NCBI RefSeq assembly: GCF_938017705.1
Contig: NZ_CALIIS010000039.1
Span: 1 to 12,077, forward strand
From: an uncultured Campylobacter sp.
Lineage (GTDB): Bacteria; Campylobacterota; Campylobacteria; Campylobacterales; Campylobacteraceae
Reading direction: 5' to 3'
DNA: 12,077 bases
Shown in pieces: positions 1-6,337 of this stretch. The notes below the pieces were generated by a model. That model was given only the letters and a program-made list of their open reading frames with translations. It was not told where the DNA came from and made no database searches. Made by a program: the position numbers and the translations under genes. The first letter of the stretch is position 1. Every line of letters starts with the position of its first letter.

Positions 1-222
1 AAGTGACGGTTAAGCGGACTTTGTGTCGTGCCGCTTAAGCGCTAAGCCCGTAAAAGCCGCTCGCCGCGCACCTTTAATTAATATTTTCCGCACGCTCCGA
101 ACCGCCGCGCGCCGTAAAATAAACGACGCCTATGTTGTCCGTTCGCTCGCCGTCTTTGTGCTGCCGCAAAGTAAACTACCAAGCCGCTACACCCGCGACC
201 TTACCGCGCCGGGCGGCGAAAT
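1..222. other. Gene-free left edge downstream of the second ACP gene
   Basis: No supported gene. On the minus strand, where the operon would continue, there is no ATG in this stretch and stops are frequent, so the next operon gene, if there is one, begins outside the window. A GTG-started plus-strand frame (23-226) has no recognisable motif and runs into the 3' end of the ACP gene, so I do not call it. A short GC-rich inverted repeat (207-210 with 215-218) sits just after the ACP stop codon but has no T-tract, so it is not a convincing terminator. Confidence 0.6.
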
Positions 223-501
223 TTAACTCTCACCGCCCGTAGTTTCCCCACTCGCGCCCTGATCGAGCTTCGCCGCTACGGCATCCACGATGTCGCCGAG
301 AGTTTGGATGTTTTTAAAATCATCGGGCATCAGCTTGTAGCCTGTGTTTTTCTTGACGTAATCGACCAGATCGATCGCGTCGATGCTGTCGATCTGCAGA
401 TCCTCGTAAATTTTAGCCTCAGGCACGACCTTGCTCTCGTCGATCTCGAAAAGCTCCACGAGCGCCTTTTTTAAAATTTCAAAAATTTCATCTTTACTCA
501 T
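223..501 (-). CDS. apeF: Acyl carrier protein (second ACP, ApeF-like)
   Basis: A 92-residue acyl carrier protein. The family carries growing acyl chains as thioesters on a 4'-phosphopantetheine arm in the cytoplasm. The attachment site is visible as LQIDSIDAIDL with Ser39 as the modified residue, set in the usual four-helix acidic ACP. The normal fold ends near residue 80 and is followed by a Gly/Ser/Thr-rich tail (QGASGETTGGES). The ATG at 501 has a good ribosome binding site (AGGAGT, five bases before it) and overlaps the end of the previous ACP gene by 8 nt. Paired adjacent ACP genes after an acyltransferase match the apeD-apeE-apeF order of aryl-polyene clusters. The ACP identity is very secure. 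The ApeF label rests on order and context. Confidence 0.9.
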   Translation of the reverse strand: MSKDEIFEILKKALVELFEIDESKVVPEAKIYEDLQIDSIDAIDLVDYVKKNTGYKLMPDDFKNIQTLGDIVDAVAAKLDQGASGETTGGES

Positions 502-760
502 TTTTACTCCTATTTTCGGCTATGTATTGCGCCAAAGACGCAACGGATGAGAAAATTTGCTTTAAATTTTGGGTTTTTGAGTTAAGCACGATGCCGTATT
601 TTTTCTGCACCAAAAGCCCGAGCTCCAGCGCATCGACCGAATCGAGCCCGAGCCCGTCGCCAAAAAGCGGCTCATCGTCATTTATGTCGCCTGGCGCGAC
701 GTCTTCGAGGTTCAGCCCCGAAATGATCAGCTCCTTAAGCTCCAAAATTTCTTCGTTCAC
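494..760 (-). CDS. apeE: Acyl carrier protein (first ACP, ApeE-like)
   Basis: An 88-residue acyl carrier protein with the phosphopantetheine motif GLGLDSVDALEL, Ser41 being the attachment site. It should carry intermediates between the ketosynthases, ketoreductase and dehydratase encoded further upstream. The start is GTG at 760: it lies 6 nt after AAAGGAGA and overlaps the acyltransferase stop as GTGA, which indicates translational coupling. The 3' end overlaps the second ACP gene by 8 nt. The two ACPs differ clearly in sequence, as in known APE clusters where ApeE and ApeF have separate roles. The ACP call is certain. Which of the two is ApeE is inferred from gene order. Confidence 0.9.
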   Translation of the reverse strand: MNEEILELKELIISGLNLEDVAPGDINDDEPLFGDGLGLDSVDALELGLLVQKKYGIVLNSKTQNLKQIFSSVASLAQYIAENRSKNE

Positions 761-1512
761 AGATTCTCCTTTTCATATAGATTTGATATTTTTTCATAGA
801 GTTTGCGCACTCGGATCGGGTTTGGGCGATCTGACTCAAAGCCCGTTAGATCCAGCGCGCACAGCTCGTAGAGGTCGTATTTCATCCGAACCTCGGGCGT
901 ATCGTACCATACTTGTCCTTTTTTTAGGCTTTTAGGATCCATTTTTATCGCGACGCAGTTTATGTTTTTTGCGAAATTTATCGCGATGTAAAACGCCGCT
1001 TTGTGCATGGCGATGCGATCCGCGGTGCGCGTGCCCTCGGGGAAGATGATTAGGCTTTCTCCTCGCGCAAGGGCGCTGCGGCACGCATCTATCATCGCTT
1101 CCGAGCCGGTGTTTGGGATGTAGCCCGCGGCTGCGATAGCGGCGGAGAGGAAGGGGTTTTTGCACAGACTTTCCTTGACTACGCAGTTTGCGCGCCGCAC
1201 GTGGGCTAAAAAGATCACCACGTCAAGCAGGCTAGGGTGGTTTGCGATGATGAGAGTGCCGCTAGGCGGGAGCTTGCAGCGCCAGTTCACGCCGATGCTG
1301 CCGTAAAGTCGCGCGAGTAGCAAAAATATGCGCCACGAGATCATTATAAAATCACGCACGAAATTTCGCACGACCTCTATGGGGTTTAGCCTCAGCAGCG
1401 CTACCGGGAGGAAGAGTAGGTTGCCTATCATACACAGCGCGCCGAAGCTTGCAAAGCACAGCGCGATGCCGATCTGCTTGATTTTGCGCCTTAGCGGATC
1501 TGTCTGTTTCAT
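757..1512 (-). CDS. apeD: Membrane-associated 1-acylglycerol-3-phosphate-type acyltransferase (ApeD-like)
   Basis: A 251-residue acyltransferase of the LPLAT (PlsC) superfamily. Such enzymes move an acyl group from ACP or CoA to a hydroxyl acceptor at the cytoplasmic membrane. Motif I is NHPSLLD (His92, Asp97, the HX4D catalytic pair). Motif III is FPEGTRT at 157-163, and a KES segment near 113 fits motif II. A hydrophobic membrane segment covers about residues 14-40. Length is normal for the family. In aryl-polyene clusters this enzyme probably helps fix the polyene chain to a lipid-like anchor; that role is inference. Its ATG at 1512 overlaps a short upstream frame as ATGA, and its stop overlaps the first ACP gene. 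An AGAGG lies about 10 nt upstream of the start. Confidence 0.88.
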   Translation of the reverse strand: MKQTDPLRRKIKQIGIALCFASFGALCMIGNLLFLPVALLRLNPIEVVRNFVRDFIMISWRIFLLLARLYGSIGVNWRCKLPPSGTLIIANHPSLLDVVIFLAHVRRANCVVKESLCKNPFLSAAIAAAGYIPNTGSEAMIDACRSALARGESLIIFPEGTRTADRIAMHKAAFYIAINFAKNINCVAIKMDPKSLKKGQVWYDTPEVRMKYDLYELCALDLTGFESDRPNPIRVRKLYEKISNLYEKENL

Positions 1513-1619
1513 CGCGTGGCGCCTCTTTCGACGGAGATTTCGCAGCAGCTCTCGTTGGAGATTTTGCGGCTTTTAGCGGAGATTTTACAGCTTTCGGCGG
1601 TGATTTGATGGTTCATCAT
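1509..1619 (-). CDS. Possible 36-residue repeat ORF coupled to apeD
   Basis: A small unrecognised frame starting MMNHQITAESCK and consisting mostly of three tandem units of 7, 7 and 8 residues: AESCKIS, AKSRKIS, NESCCEIS. The matching DNA units are 21, 21 and 24 bp. The ATG overlaps the stop of the preceding frame as ATGA (1619-1616), and its own stop overlaps the apeD start as ATGA (1512-1509), which is typical of coupled operon genes. The [KE]-I-S core comes from AAAATCTCC-like DNA read in the same phase as the repeats in apeO. It could be a relic of repeat expansion that stays open by chance, or a short leader that keeps ribosomes moving to apeD. The ribosome binding site is weak. Function unknown. 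Confidence 0.25.
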   Translation of the reverse strand: MMNHQITAESCKISAKSRKISNESCCEISVERGATR

Positions 1620-2601
1620 GTGCGCGATCTCGATAAAATTTTACGGCTTGCCGCCTGCTGTATCGCAATGAAATTTTTGCGGTTCTCTGCGCGCGATATT
1701 TCGCCTTGCGATGTGTGCCGAAGCAATAGAATTTTTATAGTCTGAGCGGAGGCGACCTCGGCGCCGCGTATGTGCCGAAGCAATAGAATTTCTGCAGCGC
1801 GCGGTAAACTGCGATTTTGTAAAATTCTTGCCGCTTGCCGTATGTATTGCTCCGGTGAAATTTCCGCAGTTTGCCGCATGCTTCGTCGTGCGTATTGCTG
1901 CGATGGAGCTTCTATCTTTTGCTGCACATATCGTTGCGGTAGAATTTCGGCGACTTGCCACGCGCGCCGCCGCGAGGAAATTTCTGCGAAGCGCCGTATA
2001 CGCTGTTTTTGCGCCGCCGTATGACGTGCCCTTTGATTAAATTTATAACTTGCGGCGCCGCAAAATTTAAAATTCATCGCAACCGCCTTGTCGTGCGCAT
2101 CTTGCCTGAGCGGTCGCTCTATTCATCGCGCGGCTAAATTTAAACTCGTAGCCCAAGCTTTGCACTGCTAAATTTATGAAATTTGCAGCTTGTCGCGCGT
2201 AGCATTTCGGCTCGCCGCATCTGTCTTTATAGCGGAATTGTGCGGTGTTTTCTACGCGCCGCTGCGGTAAAATTTTTATGGCTCGCAGCTCGCACCGTTT
2301 AGGCGGATTTTTTTGGGTTCGTTGCGTATGCTTCGGCGGCGTATTTTCGCAGCGCGCCTCATTGCAACGCGATTTGGCGGCGTATGGCGCGCGCCCTTTC
2401 GGCGAGTTTTTAAGATGCGCCGTTTGGGCGAGCTCGTGTTTGGTAGCGCGGCTAAATTTAAAACTTTCACCATATCCGCGTTTGGCGGAGCGGCTAAATT
2501 TAAAGCTCGTCGTTCTCGCCTTTGAGGCTCCGTGTAGCCTGAGATTTTGATCAAATTTGCTCGTCTCGCCGCGCTTTCTCATGCGATGAAATTTTGCTAT
2601 T
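1513..2601. repeat. 1.1-kb degenerate repeat block between apeC and apeD
   Basis: This interval is made of short, diverged repeat units, many centred on AAATTT or GAATTT. Near-identical 21-bp copies lie at 1714-1734 and 1771-1791 (57 bp apart, AAGCAATAGAATTT at their 3' end), with looser relatives around 1640-1680, 1840-1870 and 1925-1950. A second family is GCGGCTAAATTTAAA, exact at 2130-2144, 2448-2462 and 2490-2504. No conserved protein domain is recognisable on either strand. In known APE clusters apeC and apeD normally follow one another, so the block looks like an insertion or expansion inside the operon. Three overlapping minus-strand frames crossing it are listed separately with low confidence. 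Confidence 0.7.
1616..2077 (-). CDS. Hypothetical 153-residue basic repeat protein (doubtful)
   Basis: An unrecognised open frame between apeC and apeD, rich in Arg, Ala, Gln and Ile. It shows loose repeats of the type AEILxxRyxRQ (for example AEILPQRYVQQ, AEISPEQYIRQ, AEILLLRHIRG). The E-I-L/S core arises from GAAATTT read in the same phase as the repeat insert of the apeO-like ketosynthase. The ATG at 2077 overlaps the previous frame by 11 nt and its stop overlaps the next short frame by 4 nt. An AAGG lies about 9 nt before the start. No signal peptide, domain or catalytic motif is visible. Other frames in this region are also fairly open, so it may be a decayed or spurious frame. Chance openness of repeat DNA is the main alternative. 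Confidence 0.25.
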   Translation of the reverse strand: MNFKFCGAASYKFNQRARHTAAQKQRIRRFAEISSRRRAWQVAEILPQRYVQQKIEAPSQQYARRSMRQTAEISPEQYIRQAARILQNRSLPRAAEILLLRHIRGAEVASAQTIKILLLRHTSQGEISRAENRKNFIAIQQAASRKILSRSRT

Positions 2602-2612
2602 TTAACGCTCAC
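2067..2612 (-). CDS. Hypothetical 181-residue basic low-complexity protein (doubtful)
   Basis: An open frame directly after the apeC-like gene, starting with GTG at 2612. It overlaps the apeC stop by 11 nt and has AAGG 7 nt upstream. The predicted protein is strongly basic, Cys-containing and low in complexity, with FKFSRSAKRG, FKFSRATK and FKFSRAMNRA produced by three exact copies of the 15-base repeat GCGGCTAAATTTAAA on the opposite strand. I recognise no family. An open frame of 181 codons with operon-like overlaps at both ends is more than I would expect from random DNA of this composition. The repeat content and odd composition argue against a normal gene. It may be real and lineage-specific, or the remains of an expanded coding region. 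Confidence 0.25.
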   Translation of the reverse strand: MSVKIAKFHRMRKRGETSKFDQNLRLHGASKARTTSFKFSRSAKRGYGESFKFSRATKHELAQTAHLKNSPKGRAPYAAKSRCNEARCENTPPKHTQRTQKNPPKRCELRAIKILPQRRVENTAQFRYKDRCGEPKCYARQAANFINLAVQSLGYEFKFSRAMNRATAQARCARQGGCDEF

Positions 2613-3957
2613 GATTTTGCCTTAAAAAAGCTGCGATTTTGGCTGGATCTTTGACGCGCCAAAGATAGTCCAAAACCCCGTCGCTGCTGCGCCATTCATG
2701 CTTGCCGGAGAGGATTTTAGCCAAAAATTCCACCGCGGTATCTAGCGGGATCTCGCCGCCTTTTTTAAAGCTTCGTAAAATTTCATTCTCGGCTCGCGAT
2801 TTTGGATTTTGTGCCTCTAGGCTCTGTGCCGTCGCGTCCACAACGTGCGGAGAGATTTCGATCTGCACGTCATCTCCGCGCTGAAGCACCAGAAGTAGGG
2901 CACAGGCGAAGTCGCAGCGCTTCAGATAGTCGTTATTTACCTCCTCAAAATAGCAGAGCAGGGCGATTTTACCGTCATCCAACTTGCATTCGCCGTCCTT
3001 GCCTGCTTCATTTGCGTCCTGCGCGGAGCCGAAATTTTCCGCGCTTTCTTTCAGCCTCGTAGCTGCGATTATTGCGCCGTTTTCGAGCGCGCACGCCGCA
3101 GAGATCGTCGAAATTTCGGCATGGTTTTGCGTAAAAATCGCATTTTGCGCCGCAATCGCGTTGAGTACGCTGACGCAAAAGCTCGAAGGCGAGACGCTTT
3201 CGCTCATCGAGCCGAGCAGGCTAAAACAGCGGTTGATCTCGCCCAGGCGCGAGCAAAAGACGAGCGGCAGCCCTTCGCGCTGCGTCGCGGTATCATCGCT
3301 TGCTTTTAAATTTTGCCTTATCGAATTTAAAGAATTTTCATTTGTGAAATCCTGCGGCGCCGAATTTAAATTTTGCGGCATAAAATTTAAAGAATTTTCG
3401 CTTGAAAAATCCTGCGGCGATGGGTTTTGCACGGCGGTGCGACTTTTGCTCGCGTCTAAATTTTGCGACGCAGGATTTAAGGAGCCCTTCTCGGCTAAAC
3501 TCTGCGGCGCATTTTGCGAAATTTCGCCTAAAAGCGAGATGCAAAGTTTCGCCCCAAGTCCCAAGCGGCGGCGTTGCAACGGCGGGATGTGCGCAAGAGC
3601 TGGCTTTTTCTTTAAAGCTTCGAGCGCTAAAATTTCATCTTTTAAGCGGGCGTGAGCAGAAATTTTTAAATTTCCTACGGAGCTTTTTTGTAAAACCCCA
3701 TTTTCGCACGCTGCAAAATTTGCGGGATTTATAGAATTCTGCTCGTAGTCCCGAGTATCTGTAAAATCTTGCGTAGAATTTAACGCGAAATCATACGTAA
3801 AATTTTGATCCGTATCGCAAAAGAGATCGGAATTTCCGTCTAAGCTTACTTCGAAAATTCTGTCCGAGCAAGCGGCGAGGTTTTTATAAAACTCCGCCGG
3901 CTCGCCCGAAATTATCGCGCTTGCGTAAGATATGCCGAAGCTTAGTTTATTTTGCAA
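2602..3957 (-). CDS. apeC: Ketosynthase-like chain-length-factor protein (ApeC-like), enlarged by repeats
   Basis: A 451-residue member of the beta-ketoacyl-synthase-like N-terminal (chain length factor) family found in aryl-polyene clusters. The family usually has about 240 residues. Conserved blocks are the start LSFGISYAS, IPPLQRRRLGLGAKL (124-138), PLVFCSRLGEINRCFSLL (231-248), the SPSSFCVSVLNAIAAQ segment (256-271) and the C-terminal LLLVL/EIS region. It should partner a full ketosynthase and set chain length in the cytoplasm. The extra length is low-complexity sequence at about 40-100, 145-228 and 305-325. Residues 181-200 and 201-220 form a 20-residue tandem repeat (PQDF..ENSLN...QNL). 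The start overlaps the preceding gene by 11 nt. I am confident of the family. Activity with such inserts is uncertain. Confidence 0.82.
   Translation of the reverse strand: MQNKLSFGISYASAIISGEPAEFYKNLAACSDRIFEVSLDGNSDLFCDTDQNFTYDFALNSTQDFTDTRDYEQNSINPANFAACENGVLQKSSVGNLKISAHARLKDEILALEALKKKPALAHIPPLQRRRLGLGAKLCISLLGEISQNAPQSLAEKGSLNPASQNLDASKSRTAVQNPSPQDFSSENSLNFMPQNLNSAPQDFTNENSLNSIRQNLKASDDTATQREGLPLVFCSRLGEINRCFSLLGSMSESVSPSSFCVSVLNAIAAQNAIFTQNHAEISTISAACALENGAIIAATRLKESAENFGSAQDANEAGKDGECKLDDGKIALLCYFEEVNNDYLKRCDFACALLLVLQRGDDVQIEISPHVVDATAQSLEAQNPKSRAENEILRSFKKGGEIPLDTAVEFLAKILSGKHEWRSSDGVLDYLWRVKDPAKIAAFLRQNRER
3301..3420 (-). repeat. 60-bp tandem repeat inside apeC
   Basis: Two head-to-tail 60-bp units, 3301-3360 and 3361-3420, match at 47 of 60 positions. 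Each contains TTTAAATTTTGC and ATTTAAAGAATTTTC. A more diverged partial unit follows at about 3455-3510. The unit length is a multiple of three, so the gene frame is kept and the repeat appears in the protein as PQDFSSENSLN.../PQDFTNENSLN.... Confidence 0.85.
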
Positions 3958-4369
3958 TATAGCCTCTTAGCGTGACGCCGCTCATTATCGAGCCTACGCC
4001 GCACTCAAACTCTTTGTCGCTCACGAAAACGTTTTTGTAATAGTAGCTCGTGATGTTGACGACCTTGTCTCCGCCCTCTTTTTTGGCGCGATCTTGGAAA
4101 CTAAGCAGCGCCGATAAAAACGCGCGGTTGCATGCAGCTTGATCGGTCTTATTGATGCTGTTTGTTTTTTTATTCGAGCTTAGCTGCTGCGTGATCTTTC
4201 TGCCTACGGATTTGTTACCGAAGTAGAATTTTATGTTCGGATCAAGCTTGGCTTTAGCGTCGGGCTCCGCGAGTGCCGCAGCGATCGGGAAGCGCACGAT
4301 ATCGTTTTTGGCATAAGCCGAATTAGCGACAAAAAGCGTCGCAACTACGAAAAATAGAAATTTTTTCAT
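3947..4369 (-). CDS. Small exported protein of unknown function in the APE operon
   Basis: A 140-residue protein with a clear Sec signal peptide (MKKFLFFVVATLFVANSAYA, probable cleavage after Ala20), so the mature protein should be periplasmic. It has two cysteines, Cys80 and Cys123, that could form a disulfide. The C-terminal half, with GGDKVVNITSYYYKN followed by EFECGVGSIMSGVTLRGY, looks like a compact beta-rich domain. From memory, similar short exported proteins in other bacteria are often labelled 'excinuclease ATPase subunit', a name with no support in this sequence (no Walker motifs, and far too short). It begins 10 nt after the apeR-like gene with a strong AAAGGAG site and overlaps apeC by 11 nt, so it belongs to the operon. 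A role in handling or anchoring the polyene outside the cytoplasm is inference. Confidence 0.8.
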   Translation of the reverse strand: MKKFLFFVVATLFVANSAYAKNDIVRFPIAAALAEPDAKAKLDPNIKFYFGNKSVGRKITQQLSSNKKTNSINKTDQAACNRAFLSALLSFQDRAKKEGGDKVVNITSYYYKNVFVSDKEFECGVGSIMSGVTLRGYIAK

Positions 4370-4379
4370 TTTCTCTCCT

Positions 4380-5609
4380 TTAGTCGATAAATTTTTTAAA
4401 AATCAAAGATGTGTTTACGCCGCCGAAAGCGAAGTTGTTATTCATAACATAGTCCGTCTTTATCTCCTGCGGCTGCGTGAGGTACCTAAGCGGCGCGCAC
4501 TGCGGATCGATATCACGTAAATTTAGATTCGGATAGAATAGCCCCTCATTCATCATCATCACCGAGATGAAGCTCTCCAGCGCCCCGCACGCGCCCAAAG
4601 TATGACCCAAATAGCCTTTATAAGAGCTCACTGGCATTTGCGAGCCGAAAATTTCATGCGTCGCCATAGATTCCGCGACGTCGCCTTGTCTGGTCGCCGT
4701 AGCATGGGCGTTTACATGCCCGATGAGATCCGGCGAAATTGCGGCATCTTTGAGCGCCAGCTGCATCGCCGCGCGCATAGTCTCGCTCTGCGGGCGGGTG
4801 ATATGCGTGCCGTCGCAGGTCGTGCCGAAGCCCACTATCTCGGCGTGAATTTTAGCGCCGCGCGCAAGTGCGCTTTCGAGGCTTTCTAGCACGAACATAG
4901 CGCCGCCTTCGCCCAAAACCAGTCCATCGCGCGCTATATCAAAGGGCGCGGGGCTGAGGGTAGGGGTGTCGTTTTTGCAGCTTGTCGCGTAGAGCTTGTC
5001 AAACACGAATGCCTGGCTTGGGTGTAGTTCATCCGCGCCGCCTGCCAGCATCATATCCGCAAGGCCAAATTTTATCGCTTCGTAGGAGTAGCCGATCGCT
5101 TGAGACGCGCTCGTGCACGCAGAGCTCGTGGGGATGAGCCTACCTTTTAGTCCGTAGTAGATCGCGATATTTGCAGCGACGGTGTGAGGCATCATCTTTA
5201 CGTATGAGTTGGCGTTGAAGGTGCTATCCTTGCTATGCAAAATATCTATGACCTCGCCAGTAGCCTTTGCATCGCCGCTACAGCTACCCGCTGCGACGCC
5301 CATACGACCGTCTTTTATGTGCTCGTCCTTCAAAAGACCCGCATCCGCCAGAGCTTCGCCCGCAGCATCTACGCCAAACATCGCTACCTTGCCCATCGAG
5401 CGGGTATCTTTGCGGTTCCAGTGCGCAGGCGGCGCGTAGTTTGGTATCGGCGCGCCCAGCCTCGTATTTAGCTCCTCGCCGAAGATATCCCATTCGCTCA
5501 TATAAACCACGGCGCTTTTTTGCTGCGCCAAATTCCACTTGATGCTCGCCCAGTCCCGCCCGAATGCACAGACGTTGCCAAAACCCGTAATAACTACTCT
5601 ATTTAACAT
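4380..5609 (-). CDS. apeR: 3-oxoacyl-ACP synthase (ketosynthase, ApeR-like)
   Basis: A 409-residue FabF/FabB-family condensing enzyme that extends ACP-bound acyl chains by two carbons using malonyl-ACP. The complete catalytic triad is visible: Cys165 in TSSACTSASQA, His302 in VNAHATATRQGD and His336 in GHTLGACGA. The C-terminal NNFAFGGVNTSLIF gate segment is present. Length is normal, with no repeat inserts, unlike the other two ketosynthase-like genes here. The ATG at 5609 lies inside the conserved tail of the ketoreductase frame (7-nt overlap), so the two genes were built to be translated together. The following gene starts 10 nt downstream. The order dehydratase-ketoreductase-ketosynthase matches apeP-apeQ-apeR. 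Ketosynthase identity is certain and the ApeR label is likely. Confidence 0.93.
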   Translation of the reverse strand: MLNRVVITGFGNVCAFGRDWASIKWNLAQQKSAVVYMSEWDIFGEELNTRLGAPIPNYAPPAHWNRKDTRSMGKVAMFGVDAAGEALADAGLLKDEHIKDGRMGVAAGSCSGDAKATGEVIDILHSKDSTFNANSYVKMMPHTVAANIAIYYGLKGRLIPTSSACTSASQAIGYSYEAIKFGLADMMLAGGADELHPSQAFVFDKLYATSCKNDTPTLSPAPFDIARDGLVLGEGGAMFVLESLESALARGAKIHAEIVGFGTTCDGTHITRPQSETMRAAMQLALKDAAISPDLIGHVNAHATATRQGDVAESMATHEIFGSQMPVSSYKGYLGHTLGACGALESFISVMMMNEGLFYPNLNLRDIDPQCAPLRYLTQPQEIKTDYVMNNNFAFGGVNTSLIFKKFID

Positions 5610-6337
5610 AATCCACCGTCTATTTTAATAACCTCTTTTGTGATGTATGCGGAATTTTCGCTTAGCAAAAACTCTACCAAATGTGCCACCTCGCTCGGCT
5701 AGCCGATACGGCCCAGCGGAATTGCGCTTAAAATTTGCTCGCTTGCGGCTTCGTTTATGCTCTCGCTCATCGCTGTTTTGATGAGCCCGGGAGCCACGAC
5801 GTTTACCGTGATCTTGCGGCTTGCAAGTTCTATCGCTAGCGATTTTGCCGCGGCGATTAGGCCTCCTTTGCTAGCGGCATAGTTGCTTTGACCGCGGTTG
5901 CCGGCAATTCCGCTAACCGAGCTCATCACGACGATACGTCCGCCCTTTTTGGCACGGATCATCGGCATCAGTGCGGGCTTTAGGACGTTATAAAACCCGC
6001 CTAAATTCGTATCTATCACGCTTTGCCAATCCTCGCGCTCGAACCATACGAAAGAGTTATCCCGCGTGATGCCAGCGTTTAGCACGATGCCCCAGTACGC
6101 GCCGTTTGCCTCTATGTCTGCTTCGATCTGCTCCTGCGCCGCAGCGGTATCTGCGACGTTAAATTTTAAAATTTGAACCTCCGCTGCGCCTACGTCCAAG
6201 CAGTGTTTCGCTACGTCATTAAGCTTTGCTTCGTTGCGCCCGTTTAGCGCCAAGCCGTAGCCTTTTTGCGCTAAATTTAACGCGCACGCCTCGCCGATAC
6301 CGCCGCTTGCTCCGGTAATTAAAATTCTCTTAGCCAT
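5603..6337 (-). pseudogene. apeQ: 3-oxoacyl-ACP reductase (FabG/ApeQ-like) with in-frame TAG at codon 213
   Basis: A short-chain dehydrogenase that reduces 3-oxoacyl-ACP with NADPH. The cofactor loop is TGASGGIGEA (8-17), with LNAG at 86-89. The catalytic residues Asn111, Ser140, Tyr153 and Lys157 (YAASK) are all present, spaced as in FabG. After LGRIG at 208-212 the codon is TAG (5701-5699). The same frame then continues PSEVAHLVEFLLSENSAYI and ends KEVIKIDGGLC at 5603, the normal FabG C-terminus. The family's usual length is about 245 residues, which fits the read-through product; the stopped product has 212. The site fits a single change from CAG (Gln). It is a pseudogene, a sequence error or a suppressed stop. 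The full frame overlaps the next ketosynthase by 7 nt. The start has AAAGAG upstream. Confidence 0.85.

Noticed and set aside
207..218. Hairpin after the last ACP gene as an operon terminator
   Set aside because: The stem is four base pairs and no T-tract follows on the minus strand.
23..226. GTG-started plus-strand frame of 67 codons at the left edge
   Set aside because: It lies antisense to the operon, has no recognisable motif, its start is poor and it overlaps the ACP stop.
1714..1791. Spaced direct repeats as a CRISPR array
   Set aside because: Only two near-exact copies exist. The rest are diverged, spacing is irregular, and there are no cas genes.
2984..3655. Long plus-strand open frame (223 codons) antisense to apeC
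   Set aside because: It is a mirror of the apeC repeats (recurring KFC/KEFS strings). The conserved ketosynthase-like blocks are on the minus strand.
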